In this document: positions 17,738 to 26,175 of the stretch, in pieces
Layout of the letters: each line of letters begins with the position of its first letter
Numbering within the stretch: position 1 is the first letter of the stretch
Origin: Candidatus Obscuribacterales bacterium
GTDB lineage: Bacteria; Cyanobacteriota; Vampirovibrionia; Obscuribacterales; Obscuribacteraceae
Assembly (NCBI GenBank): GCA_021732565.1
Contig: JAKFUT010000060.1
Span: forward strand, 1-43,618
DNA length: 43,618 bases
Reading direction: 5' to 3'
Notes under the pieces: model-generated
Seen by the model: only the letters and a program-made list of their open reading frames with translations
Told to the model about the DNA's origin: nothing
Database searches by the model: none
Made by a program: the position numbers and the translations under genes

Positions 17738-18062
17738 TTGGACACAGGCTTAGTTGATGGTACCGCCAAACTGAAATCGCTAACAACCTCCAGGTGCGGT
17801 GACACCATTGCTAAAGAAGCAATTCACTTGCGCTATTGTGGCTGCACTACGCTTTTGCCGACACCTGTGAAACTTGCATTAGAGTTGTCTGATGCCAACG
17901 ACTCGCCTGCAGTGTCCGATGTGGAGCTGGTTTTCCGTCGCGTGAAAATCGGGAGAGCCTGTCAAAGTCCTAGCCGGCGGCGGTTCTTACGAAGCTCCCG
18001 GGGGGAAACACGAATTGTTTAACAGTCCAGCTTTTCCTACACTACAGTCACGAAGTCGGAAA
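17738..18062 (+). pseudogene. Possible degraded coding remnant
   Basis: A frame from TTG 17738 gives a protein-like stretch (LALELSDANDSPAVSDVEL) that turns into Arg-rich text after about 17946. There another frame continues sensibly (GEPVKVLAGGGSYEAPGG, then KHELF). Joining them needs one frameshift. A strong GAGGAG with ATG at 17719 opens only 12 codons before a stop in yet another frame. No family is recognised. It may be a remnant of a secreted protein gene; support is weak. Confidence 0.3.
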
Positions 18063-18090
18063 TGGATTTCCGAAAACAAGAGGCGGACAT

Positions 18091-18330
18091 ATGACAGGCA
18101 TGTTTCAAGATCCCCGAGACGAAGAAAAACTGTGCCAGGTACTGAAAGCATATGTTGAAGAATGGGGTCCTGAATCAGTCATCGTTTGTGTTCCTGTGCA
18201 GTGGAAAGAACACTCTGGCTCTAGCCTCGGAAGAGTCCGTCTTGAATTCACCACAGGTGACACCGTCTCCATCAAAGTCGAATATGAATCCGTCCGTATA
18301 AAGTACGACGTCCAGCTACAGCCAGTGTAG
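18091..18330 (+). CDS. Small hypothetical protein
   Basis: The protein is 79 aa, preceded by AGAGGCGGA and followed 31 nt later by a terminator hairpin, which makes this a well-framed small gene. It has an N-terminal helix (DEEKLCQVLKAYVEEWG) followed by regular strands (ESVIVCVPVQWKEH, RVRLEFTTGDTVSIKVEYES, IKYDVQLQPV), suggesting an alpha/beta fold. There is no signal peptide or membrane segment. The family is not recognised. Confidence 0.65.
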   Translation: MTGMFQDPRDEEKLCQVLKAYVEEWGPESVIVCVPVQWKEHSGSSLGRVRLEFTTGDTVSIKVEYESVRIKYDVQLQPV

Positions 18331-18361
18331 CCCAATTTTTCTTGCGCCTTCCTCCTGTCAC

Positions 18362-18386
18362 AAAGCCTCCTTCACAGGGAGGCTTT
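18362..18386 (+). terminator. Rho-independent terminator
   Basis: AAAGCCTCC (18362-18370) pairs with GGAGGCTTT (18378-18386) over nine bases around a 7-base loop, followed by ATGACTTTTTG. It ends the 79-aa gene. The T tract is displaced by five bases from the stem, so efficiency may be moderate. Confidence 0.75.
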
Positions 18387-18608
18387 ATGACTTTTTGAGG
18401 AGGCAACAATTAATTTCCCACCGAGTGGCGCAAGGCGCTGCGTTCCATGCAGGATCATCAAGGCTTGCAAATCATTCAGAATTTGTCACGAAAGAATGCA
18501 ATGAGAAATCGGCCGTAAATATAGTGACTCCCTAGCCTGGCTGGTGTTGTTCCTGTAAGACATGAGACCGCCTGGATTGACGTGGTCAAAGGTATCGTTT
18601 TGCTGGAT

Positions 18609-20759
18609 CTACCTTCTTCCGGCGGGAGAACGTTGCGCTGGCTTGGGCGCTTCCCAGCCCAATTCTTTGAGTCGATCTTTATTCAATTGCATGGCTTTGA
18701 AAAGATCCTCAACTGGAATCTTTGCACCGCCGCCGACTTTGCCGAGGTGGTCGGAAGCAGGGTCCCAGGTATTATCGACTGCTGCTGTTTTTGTTTTTTC
18801 GTCATAGCCGTGAATTGTTACTACGTGCCATCCGCCAGGCGGCTTGCGGTCTTTCTTTGCCTCTTCCAACTTCTTGCCTGAGCCTCCCGCTTTCCCTTCA
18901 CCAGAGTCTTTCCAGAATGGTTCGTTGCTTGTATGAACCACCAGAATAATCGGCAAGCCGCCCGGTTTCTTGCTCAACTCAGACAATCTTTCATGCAACT
19001 TCTCTTGAGAGTTCACCGATTCCATGCCAGGTACGTCACTCTTGAATTTGCTTTGGTGCATTGATACGACGTCCGGCCGTGTACCTGCTATTTTTCTATA
19101 GATCTCGGGATAATCTTCGGCTCCAAGCCACGGTGATTTTGCCAGCTCAGTAACTTTCCCTGTCGCTTTATCTATGCCGGTTAACCTCTGGCTTCCATCC
19201 GGGTCTGCGGCTTTTCCCCCAGCGTGATCGTACCTGATCTCACCTGGCTTAAAAGTGGTTCCACCCGGGCCTGCCGTGGCAGTTTTCCAATGCGTGTTTA
19301 TGGCTATGTCCTGGAATATCTGGCTGGCGAAAGTTCGCGAATTTGCTTTAGGCGTGAGAGTAGAGGGAAGTAGAGTGATGTCGACACCGTCGGTGGTGGT
19401 AAACTTTCCTGTCAATGCGGCGTCGGTTACAGCCTTCATCACTTTTGAGGGAGCTCGCGAGTTCATGCACACTTCTATCGACGTGACGTTACAAGTGTTC
19501 CATGGACCCTGCCGGATCGAGGTGGGTTCGGTGGCTTGTTTCAGCGCTTGTTGCGCTAATTTTATCCTGTCCTCAAGCTTAACGAATTTGTTCTCTTTTG
19601 ATTCGAGCAACCTGGCGCTTTCCTTGAAGAAATCTGCGATTTCCTTTTCGGGCAGACCACGGGCTTTGGCTGTGGTTTGAAACTGTTCGAGGTCTTTGAT
19701 GTATTGTGCGCGTTCCGCTGGTTTTGTGATTACACGCTCGGCTGTTTTTTGAAGATTCTCTTTTTCAAGGGTCAGCGGTGACTTCGCAATTACAGTCTCC
19801 GCCACGGGTTTAATCAGGTCCCGTGTTTCTCCGCGTTGTTTGAGATTGATTTTGTAACCACCTGCATCACCTGGCGAAACATCTCCAACTAAGTGCGATG
19901 CCTTTCCTTTGGAGTCTACACTGAGCCATTCTTGCTTACCCGTAGGCGATTCAGTCACGGGGCGGTACATTGAGACAAATGTTCGCTTTTCATTTGTCTT
20001 TGTGTTCTGCATTACAAACTCGGTAACAGTTTTGGAATCACCATCGTAATTGAAGTACAACTTCAAATTCTTTGTCGGATTTTCCAGGCTAACCACCCGA
20101 CCCTTTTCGTCTTTCTTTATCGTCGAGTTTTGGTCGGTGCGTAGTGCCGTAATCTTCTCTGACTTTGCGATCAGCTGATCAGTAATTGCTCGAATCTTGT
20201 AAGCAAAATCGGGACCTTCCTTTCCCGTAACTCTGTCCCAGGCATTCCAGGCTGCACCGGCTTTCAGGTCTTCAGGAACGGTAATTATGCCGGGTCTTTC
20301 TTTCTGCTCCTTCTTATCGTTCTGTGACCCGGCCGGAGCTTCACCAGCGCGTGTGAGGGTCAATTCGGCTGTTGATTGCGGTTTTGATTTTTGTTCAGTT
20401 GCCGTTTGCTCCAGTTGAGAGTAGCCTGCGGTAACTTTGCCGGCATTGTCACGCGTGAGCATTGCAGAGACCAGCGATTTTGCTGTCGGAAGAGCCTTGT
20501 CTGCGTCAAGACCCGGACTCAACGGGCTCTCCACGAGGGAAAGTGGAGGCAGAAAACTCGCCGTTGGGGCTTCAGTTGGTCTGATCAGAATTTGCGCTTC
20601 TTTCCGCGCGCCGGAAGTGGCCGGGCTCGTCGTTCTGTCGTATAGCGACGCGACCTCATTGTCTTCTCTTTCGAAACGACTCGTTTGTTTTGTATCGGAG
20701 CCTGTCGTGTCATCTTCTGTTGATCGCTGCGCAGAGCTACTATCAAACAATTTACTCAC
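18609..20759 (-). CDS. Predicted Cys-His-Asn peptidase with hairpin repeats (paralogue A)
   Basis: The protein is 716 aa starting at GTG, with AGGAAGGA 5 nt upstream. There is no signal peptide; residues 1-150 are polar, Ser/Thr/Pro-rich and probably disordered. Residues about 200-320 contain YD-like hairpins (KGRVVSLENPTKNLKLYFNY), and 330-410 are helical. The C-terminal domain has a papain-type order: Gln417, then Cys423 in NTCNVTS, His645 in GGWHVVTIHGYD, and Asn663 in AAVDNTWD. Gln at -6 from Cys matches the papain oxyanion-hole position. The protein at 23918-25270 shares LTGKFTT-x-DG, the Cys and His motifs and VDNTWD-x(3)-DH, so the two define a family. A peptidase or transglutaminase-like activity is inference. 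With its disordered front and hairpins it resembles an effector more than a housekeeping enzyme. Confidence 0.85.
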   Translation of the reverse strand: MSKLFDSSSAQRSTEDDTTGSDTKQTSRFEREDNEVASLYDRTTSPATSGARKEAQILIRPTEAPTASFLPPLSLVESPLSPGLDADKALPTAKSLVSAMLTRDNAGKVTAGYSQLEQTATEQKSKPQSTAELTLTRAGEAPAGSQNDKKEQKERPGIITVPEDLKAGAAWNAWDRVTGKEGPDFAYKIRAITDQLIAKSEKITALRTDQNSTIKKDEKGRVVSLENPTKNLKLYFNYDGDSKTVTEFVMQNTKTNEKRTFVSMYRPVTESPTGKQEWLSVDSKGKASHLVGDVSPGDAGGYKINLKQRGETRDLIKPVAETVIAKSPLTLEKENLQKTAERVITKPAERAQYIKDLEQFQTTAKARGLPEKEIADFFKESARLLESKENKFVKLEDRIKLAQQALKQATEPTSIRQGPWNTCNVTSIEVCMNSRAPSKVMKAVTDAALTGKFTTTDGVDITLLPSTLTPKANSRTFASQIFQDIAINTHWKTATAGPGGTTFKPGEIRYDHAGGKAADPDGSQRLTGIDKATGKVTELAKSPWLGAEDYPEIYRKIAGTRPDVVSMHQSKFKSDVPGMESVNSQEKLHERLSELSKKPGGLPIILVVHTSNEPFWKDSGEGKAGGSGKKLEEAKKDRKPPGGWHVVTIHGYDEKTKTAAVDNTWDPASDHLGKVGGGAKIPVEDLFKAMQLNKDRLKELGWEAPKPAQRSPAGRR

Positions 20760-21117
20760 TTTGTCCTTCCTCTTGCCCGCTCCCGTGCACGCCCGCTTGT
20801 TTGAGTCAGGTAAAGTTCGGGTGCTGGTGGTTTGCCGATGGGTGAATCTTAAAACACAATTGTTGAGTGAGTCTTGAGTCTTTTTGTGGATAATTTATGG
20901 AGTAACGCAGCCGTGTGTCACCGATGAGCAAAATGCACGTAGATTCGGGGAAGAAACGCTTCATTATAGTTTTCCGATTTTGAATCGTAATTGTCTTTAT
21001 GGTCAGAGACACTATGATTAGACGAAAAGAGTCTGACGTTTTTCTTTGCATGCCCGGTGGCCGTTTCTCTGCCGCGTTATATGTGATAAAGTCAATTCTT
21101 TCCAGGGGAAGGGTTGT
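20760..21117. other. Divergent promoter region
   Basis: 358 bases separate the start codons of the peptidase (minus) and the NTF2-like gene (plus). The region is AT-rich around 20880-21000 and must hold promoters for both. I cannot single out a convincing -35/-10 pair; GATAAT occurs at about 20888 without a well-spaced partner. Confidence 0.45.
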
Positions 21118-22035
21118 ATGCTCAAGAATTGGAGCGTGGCTGTTGTCATCGTTGCGTTTGTGCTTGCTGCGCCACTCAGTGCGTATTCTGCGGATAAACC
21201 CGGGGGAGCGAAGAGCGCGGAAAATGACGATGCTGTGCGAAGTATTCTCATGGGATTGGAACAAGCGTTCACTTCCAAGAGCGCCGAAAATGCAGGTGCG
21301 TTTTTTTCGGACGATGCTCAATTCATCGATCAAGCGGGAGACGAAATTCGTGGACGTAAGGCGCTACAAGAGAGATTCGATCAGCTCTTCAAATCAGCCT
21401 CGAAACCGGTGATCGGCATTCACCCGCAGCAGGTAACCTTCTTGGCAGAGAACGTGGTTCTGGTGACGGGCGAAGTCAGCCATAAGCATGACGGAGATTT
21501 TGCTCCTGCCTCACGGTTTTCGATGGTGATGGTAAAGCAGGAAAAACGCTGGCTGATAAAGGAAATAACTGAAACTGCTATCCAATCTGCGCAGTCTGAA
21601 AGTCACCTGCAAGAATTGAGTTGGCTCATTGGCCATTGGCTGGTGGAGAAGACTGATGCCGGGGTGGAATTGAGTGTTGAATGGGCACCGGGTAAGAAGT
21701 TCATCACGTCCAAGACCACCTTACGCAAGAACGGAAGGCAACCTGAAATAGACACTCAAGTAATCGGTTGGGATCCGCAACACAATGCTATTATCTCCTG
21801 GCATTTTGATAGCAATGGTGGTTTCGGTAATGGTACTTGGAGTCAGCTACCTGGCGAGAAAAAATGGATTGTGGACGTAATCGGTGTGGGCGCCGATGGC
21901 AGCAACACTACTGCCAGCAATGTTTTCTCACCAAAAGCTCCCGATGAGTTCCTCTGGCAGTCGATTCGCAGAAGCCTCGATGGCGCAGCAGTTGCCGATA
22001 CCGAAGCGATTACCGTGCACAGGCTCAAGCAATGA
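21118..22035 (+). CDS. Exported NTF2-like (SnoaL/DUF4440-type) protein with DUF1579-like domain
   Basis: The protein is 305 aa from the ATG at 21118, chosen because AGGGGAAGGG precedes it and a signal peptide follows (residues 1-25, VAVVIVAFVLAAPLSAYSA). Residues about 38-155 match the SgcJ/EcaC-like NTF2 fold in pattern: a helix with LEQAFTSKSAENAGAFF, then DDAQFIDQAGDEIRG with a helix containing ALQERF, then strands ending RWLIKEITET. Residues about 160-300 (LSWLIGHWLVE, GWDPQHNAIISWHFDSNGGF) resemble the beta-barrel DUF1579/lipocalin-like domain often fused to it. In this family such proteins bind small ligands in the periplasm or act as isomerase-like enzymes; the ligand is unknown. The 22032 gene overlaps its stop by four bases, so both are translated together. 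Confidence 0.85.
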   Translation: MLKNWSVAVVIVAFVLAAPLSAYSADKPGGAKSAENDDAVRSILMGLEQAFTSKSAENAGAFFSDDAQFIDQAGDEIRGRKALQERFDQLFKSASKPVIGIHPQQVTFLAENVVLVTGEVSHKHDGDFAPASRFSMVMVKQEKRWLIKEITETAIQSAQSESHLQELSWLIGHWLVEKTDAGVELSVEWAPGKKFITSKTTLRKNGRQPEIDTQVIGWDPQHNAIISWHFDSNGGFGNGTWSQLPGEKKWIVDVIGVGADGSNTTASNVFSPKAPDEFLWQSIRRSLDGAAVADTEAITVHRLKQ

Positions 22036-22808
22036 TGATAGGTCGAAAACAGCGGGTGCACTTTTGTCTGATACTGCTGTTGTGCCTTAGTGCGCCAACG
22101 GAATGTCTTGCACAATCATCGGGATATCAGAACTTCGGCTTTCGCTCTTACGCTAATACGGGGCGGCGAAATTACAACTCCGGCATTGGTGGATACACCG
22201 GGAACAACTCGTTCAACTCCGGGTTCTCTGGTTTCAGTCAGACTTCCAACGGAATGGTTTACAGCACGCAACGAAGCACACAGGCGGCTCAGCAACTTTC
22301 ACAGGAAGTGAGCACCATCTGGAATCAACTTCCTGTCGGCAGAGCTCTCAGTGCAGCGGCGAAAAATGCGGAAAGAGGACAACAATCTCAGCCTGCGCCG
22401 ACAATGAATGGAATGTTGCCTCCTATGTCGAAGCAAGACATGCTGCGCACATTTCTGGAGGGAGGTACTCCGCAGTCACCCGGTGCGTCCGCGCCAAGTG
22501 GCAATTCATCACAAGGCACCAGCACTGCGTACAATAACTATCAAACTGCAGAGAATGAAGCGACCAAGGCGCGTAACGAAGCCGAGCGCGCTCGCTCCTA
22601 CAGTGCGGACACCTGGAGTAGAAAGAACGACGCGAGCCAAGCTGAATATGCGGCAAACAATGCAAATTACGCGGCGCAACGGGCGGAATCGGCAGCGTAC
22701 AATGGTGATTCTCAAGCACGCAATTACGCGAATCTTGCACGTGCAGCGGCAAATCGAGCCCGCGAAAGTGCCAACCAAGCTCGCTACAATGCGAACACGA
22801 TGCATTAG
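22032..22808 (+). CDS. Exported Ala/Asn-rich coiled-coil protein
   Basis: The protein is 258 aa. Its ATG overlaps the stop of the preceding gene as ATGA, indicating translational coupling. The signal peptide spans residues 1-28 (FCLILLLCLSAPTECLA). Residues 30-80 are Gly/Asn/Ser/Tyr-rich, 85-160 are Gln/Pro-rich linker, and 165-258 are Ala/Asn/Arg-rich with heptad-like repeats (ATKARNEAERARSY, NYAAQRAESAAYNG, ARAAANRARESANQARYNAN), likely a long helix or coiled coil. It may be an envelope-associated structural protein or a partner of the NTF2-like protein. The family is not recognised. Confidence 0.8.
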   Translation: MMIGRKQRVHFCLILLLCLSAPTECLAQSSGYQNFGFRSYANTGRRNYNSGIGGYTGNNSFNSGFSGFSQTSNGMVYSTQRSTQAAQQLSQEVSTIWNQLPVGRALSAAAKNAERGQQSQPAPTMNGMLPPMSKQDMLRTFLEGGTPQSPGASAPSGNSSQGTSTAYNNYQTAENEATKARNEAERARSYSADTWSRKNDASQAEYAANNANYAAQRAESAAYNGDSQARNYANLARAAANRARESANQARYNANTMH

Positions 22809-22874
22809 CACCATATTGAACCACGTGCCGTTCGCGTGAAAGGTCTGACAAGATGGCGAATGGAGCTACTCCAT

Positions 22875-23321
22875 CTACCTTTTATCAGGACCGCAGTCTG
22901 CATCCAAAGGGGGACGCCAGCGAGTCAATTTGACCTTATTGCCTGGCAGAAAACGCCATAGTGACAGACTGTTGGCCCAGGTGTCCTTAGGAAAATATCC
23001 GCTGTCGTCGTCATAAAAGGTCATACCCCTCTGATCATATAGAAGCATGGGACCCAAAATTCCCAATTCAGCCGCACCCATGGTGGACATTGTGAGAGTC
23101 CGTGCTCCCTTAGTCACCCAGTTTTTTGATTCGGCCCTGAATCCTGCCTTCGCTCCCTTTATGACACCTTCGACGATATCTACGGGAATAGTTACCGCGC
23201 TTGCTCCCAGCCAAAGAGCATTGATTGAAGACGTGCGGAGTAGTTGAAGGTTGCTCGCACAAGCTGGTGTCGCTTGATTGGCTATAGCGAGCCCCAGTAT
23301 CACCAGGGTTGCTTTCTTCAT
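22875..23321 (-). CDS. Small secreted hypothetical protein
   Basis: The protein is 148 aa. A short signal peptide is clear (MKKATLVILGLAIANQATPACAS). The mature protein has a hydrophobic, Ala/Gly-rich amphipathic stretch (residues about 33-60, INALWLGASAVTIPVDIVEG), then a basic segment, and ends in a Lys/Arg/Asp-rich tail. The ribosome binding site is weak: AAGG lies about 14 nt upstream. It converges on the coiled-coil gene with a 66-base gap containing the hairpin ATGGAG-cta-CTCCAT. The family is not recognised. Confidence 0.75.
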   Translation of the reverse strand: MKKATLVILGLAIANQATPACASNLQLLRTSSINALWLGASAVTIPVDIVEGVIKGAKAGFRAESKNWVTKGARTLTMSTMGAAELGILGPMLLYDQRGMTFYDDDSGYFPKDTWANSLSLWRFLPGNKVKLTRWRPPLDADCGPDKR

Positions 23322-23917
23322 CCAAATTTTTCAACCTTGCTGCATGTGTTATGTGAATCAGAAAAATTCTTACACCTTGAAAGAGCGCAGGCTCAAATAC
23401 CCGAACACTTCCATAAGTGTTCGGGCTGTTCTTCATTCACTGCTTCTCGAGGTGGCGCTTGGGCAATCGCTACGGTAATGATTCGCCAAGAATTTGCTTC
23501 GAGCGGCAAGCAGACGATACTCGGCTCGAGCGTGTCATCCGCCAAAGTGAATTTTGCTGAGCGGCTCAATGAGCTGATCAAACAGTGCAGCAGAGCAATT
23601 TGTTGATTGTATTGACTGTGAATTTTTCGGAACCGCGGGGCTCCGCCTGGACGAAAGAAATGCCTCGCCCGACTGAGCCTTATCCTTAGAGTAATTGTAA
23701 CGGTGCGCAATGATAAACGAGCGTTCTTGAACAAGAGAAGTGACATCCTTACAGTCACCGGATAATGTTCGCTCCGAAGTTAGTGACCTGTTCTTGCTCG
23801 AGACTGAAGCGAACCGAGTAGGCCGGTTGCCATAATTTCACGGAATGGCCACAAACACCATCGTAAGGTATTTCCATGATCATGGTTGAGCCATGGTTGA
23901 TGGTGGAGAGAATCGTT
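23322..23917. other. Intergenic region, mostly without recognisable features
   Basis: About 600 bases between the secreted-protein gene (minus) and peptidase paralogue B (plus). It holds the perfect hairpin annotated at 23400-23425. A plus-strand frame ending at 23606 reads somewhat like protein (GGAWAIATVMIRQEF, NFAERLNELIKQC) but has no ribosome binding site or plausible start; it could be a gene remnant. Confidence 0.4.
23400..23425. terminator. Perfect 10-bp hairpin in intergenic region
   Basis: CCCGAACACT (23400-23409) pairs perfectly with AGTGTTCGGG (23416-23425) around loop TCCATA, followed on the plus strand by CTGTTCTTCATTC. This resembles a terminator, but no intact plus-strand gene lies directly upstream. 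It could belong to the remnant noted here or serve as an operator or RNA element upstream of the minus-strand gene. Confidence 0.4.
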
Positions 23918-25270
23918 ATGAGTAGAGACGAGATCAAGAATCTTACTTCGCGCGCGGAGTTGCACGACGAACATTCGTCAGCTGTTGCTCATGATGTTCT
24001 GTTTGCTGAAGCATGGGAGCTAAATTCGCGAAGGCTCACCTCTGCTCGTGGAAACAAAGAACTCTTCTCTCCAGATACTCTTGTCATGACTGATTTAGCC
24101 CACTTGTCACTGCAGAAACCGGCGGACGGATACTCGGGTAAGTCCGCTAAGGATCGTCCATCCGGTTTGGAGAAATCAACGCAGACCAAGCTCGATCAGA
24201 CAAGAACCGAACTGCTGAATGCCGCAGAAGACGTTATACAGAGTGTGGGTGCCAAGCCGGATTCAGAGGTGATGCTCTTCCAAAAGAACCTGCGTGAAAT
24301 GGAAAGCGGGATGAAGGAGAGGCATCTGTCCACGAAGGAAATTACCGATTGCATGCAAACAATTAAACGTTTGGTGACAGAGTCAGGCACAACCGATCTT
24401 CCAACATCGGCTCGCTTTGGTTTGGCGCGTGATTTGGTTAAATTGTTTCGGGACCCCACAGATACGACTCAACTAGGCAACACGTGTGCAGCCAATGCAT
24501 TTCTTGTGAATGCGTTATGGCGGCAACCTTCCATGATAGGGAAGCTTGTTGCCGACTCCGGGTTAACAGGAAAGTTCACCACTAAAGACGGCACAGTCAT
24601 AAAAACGCCTGATTCCGCTATCCATCGACCAAGTGGACGCCCGTGGGCGGAGCACCTTGCTGCGACAATGATTGTGAATGTGGTATGGCAAAGGTCGACG
24701 GGCTTGGACCCTCGGGCTAAGAAGGGCGATATTGTTTATGATCCGTTTTTCACTGAAGATGGAAAAACGGGTGAGCGACTGGTCATTGCAGGAAAACCCT
24801 TCAAAGGATACTGGAACCCCAAGAGCAAATCCTATGAAGGCGCAGACTCGCCCCACATCAGCACATCAAGCTTCCCTGGTGTCTTTGAACAAATCTCCGG
24901 GCGACGACCGGACAACCTTTTGATAGGGTGGGGCATGCCTAAATCGGGTGACGCCCACCTGTACTATTCGAGCCCGAAAGACCTTGAGAATAAGCTTGGC
25001 GAACTGAAGAAAAAGGGCAACGGCTTTCCTTTAATTGCCACAGTAGACGTACGCAACCCCCCTTTCAGCATGAAACCCTCGTCGCCTACCTCAAGCCACG
25101 CAGTAAATGTAATTGATTTCAACTACGATCCGAAAACCAAGCAGGGCTACGTTTGGGTCGACAACACTTGGGATAAATCCCAGGATCACTCAGGTAAGAA
25201 AGGCGAGCTGGCTCGCCTGACGGTTCAAGAATTCTACGATGCCAGTCGCGAGTATCGAGAAAAGAAGTAA
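23918..25270 (+). CDS. Predicted Cys-His-Asn peptidase (paralogue B)
   Basis: The protein is 450 aa from the ATG at 23918, chosen because GGAGAG (23904-23909) is 8 nt upstream; an upstream ATG at 23876 would add 14 residues. There is no signal peptide. Residues 1-75 are polar and probably disordered, and 75-175 helical. The catalytic-type residues are Gln185, Cys190 (LGNTCAANAF), His394 (SSHAVNVIDF) and Asn416 (VWVDNTWD), in the same order as in the 716-aa protein, with the shared text LTGKFTT-x-DG and VDNTWD-x(3)-DH. The short GNTC-A-N motif also recalls ubiquitin-specific and papain-like peptidases. The enzyme class is inferred and the substrate is unknown. Unlike paralogue A it lacks the hairpin-repeat region. 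Confidence 0.82.
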   Translation: MSRDEIKNLTSRAELHDEHSSAVAHDVLFAEAWELNSRRLTSARGNKELFSPDTLVMTDLAHLSLQKPADGYSGKSAKDRPSGLEKSTQTKLDQTRTELLNAAEDVIQSVGAKPDSEVMLFQKNLREMESGMKERHLSTKEITDCMQTIKRLVTESGTTDLPTSARFGLARDLVKLFRDPTDTTQLGNTCAANAFLVNALWRQPSMIGKLVADSGLTGKFTTKDGTVIKTPDSAIHRPSGRPWAEHLAATMIVNVVWQRSTGLDPRAKKGDIVYDPFFTEDGKTGERLVIAGKPFKGYWNPKSKSYEGADSPHISTSSFPGVFEQISGRRPDNLLIGWGMPKSGDAHLYYSSPKDLENKLGELKKKGNGFPLIATVDVRNPPFSMKPSSPTSSHAVNVIDFNYDPKTKQGYVWVDNTWDKSQDHSGKKGELARLTVQEFYDASREYREKK

Positions 25271-25445
25271 CTTTCAAGGTGGCCGAGAACAACTCGATAG
25301 AAACAGCCAATACCAAAGTCTCATTGTCCGGAGAAGAAATAGATACGACAAATCGCATTCATTGACCTACCTGCGGCTCAGGTTTTGTTCTGTCTCCCTA
25401 CGGGTAGAAAGCGAGGGCACATTCACTTCTGCGTAAGAGTTGAAA

Positions 25446-26120
25446 ATGGCCAAAATTCTAGTTGTAGAAGATAATGAAAACGTTTCACGGGGAATTCGTG
25501 ACTGGTTGGCTCGTGAACGCTACTGTGTAGAAATAGCGTCTACTGGCAAAGACGGGTTGCAACTACTTCAACATTATCAGTATGACTTAGTTATCCTCGA
25601 TTGGGAACTCCCGGGCATGTGCGGTCTGGATGTATGTTCTGAGTTTCGCGGACACGGAGGCGTTACTCCAATTTTGATGTTGACTTGCAGGAAGTCTCTC
25701 AGGGAAAAACGAACTGGATTGGACTCCGGCTGCGACGACTATCTGACAAAACCGTTTGAACCAGAGGAACTTTCCGCACGCGTAAGAGCCTTGTTGCGCA
25801 GACCTGCGACGGTTAACTCGGGGCCGCTCAGAGCTGGTTCAATCATTGTTGATCCGGTATCGCGCACGGTGACAAGAAATGGTGAACAATTGCATTGTTC
25901 ACCCAAGGAATATGCACTTCTTGAATTTTTGATCAAACACCCGAACAGAGTTTTTAGTCAGAATGAGCTCTTTAGGCAGGCATGGGAATCCGCCTCGGAT
26001 GCTTCCTCTCCGGAGATGGTGCGCACCTTCATCAGGAAATTGCGCAGCAAGCTTGACCTTGAGGGAGAGGAATCGTTGATCCACAACGTTCATGGTCAGG
26101 GGTATAAGCTGGTGTTGTGA
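25446..26120 (+). CDS. Response regulator, OmpR/PhoB family
   Basis: The protein is 224 aa from the ATG at 25446 (MAKILVVEDN); an in-frame TTG two codons earlier is less likely. The receiver domain (1-115) has Glu8/Asp9, phospho-acceptor Asp52 (VILDWELPG), Thr80 (LMLTC) and Lys102 (YLTKPFEP), all intact. The C-terminal winged helix (about 127-224) has the OmpR recognition-helix and wing text (MVRTFIRKLRSKL, HGQGYKL). It is a transcription factor activated by phosphorylation. Its nearest kinase is the convergent gene at 26176-28053, 55 bp away, making this a likely two-component pair despite the unusual convergent order. Target genes are unknown. Confidence 0.93.
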   Translation: MAKILVVEDNENVSRGIRDWLARERYCVEIASTGKDGLQLLQHYQYDLVILDWELPGMCGLDVCSEFRGHGGVTPILMLTCRKSLREKRTGLDSGCDDYLTKPFEPEELSARVRALLRRPATVNSGPLRAGSIIVDPVSRTVTRNGEQLHCSPKEYALLEFLIKHPNRVFSQNELFRQAWESASDASSPEMVRTFIRKLRSKLDLEGEESLIHNVHGQGYKLVL

Positions 26121-26175
26121 CTGGAGCCGGCAAAACCAACAGGGCGCGTGCAACTCAATCATAATGCCCAATCAA

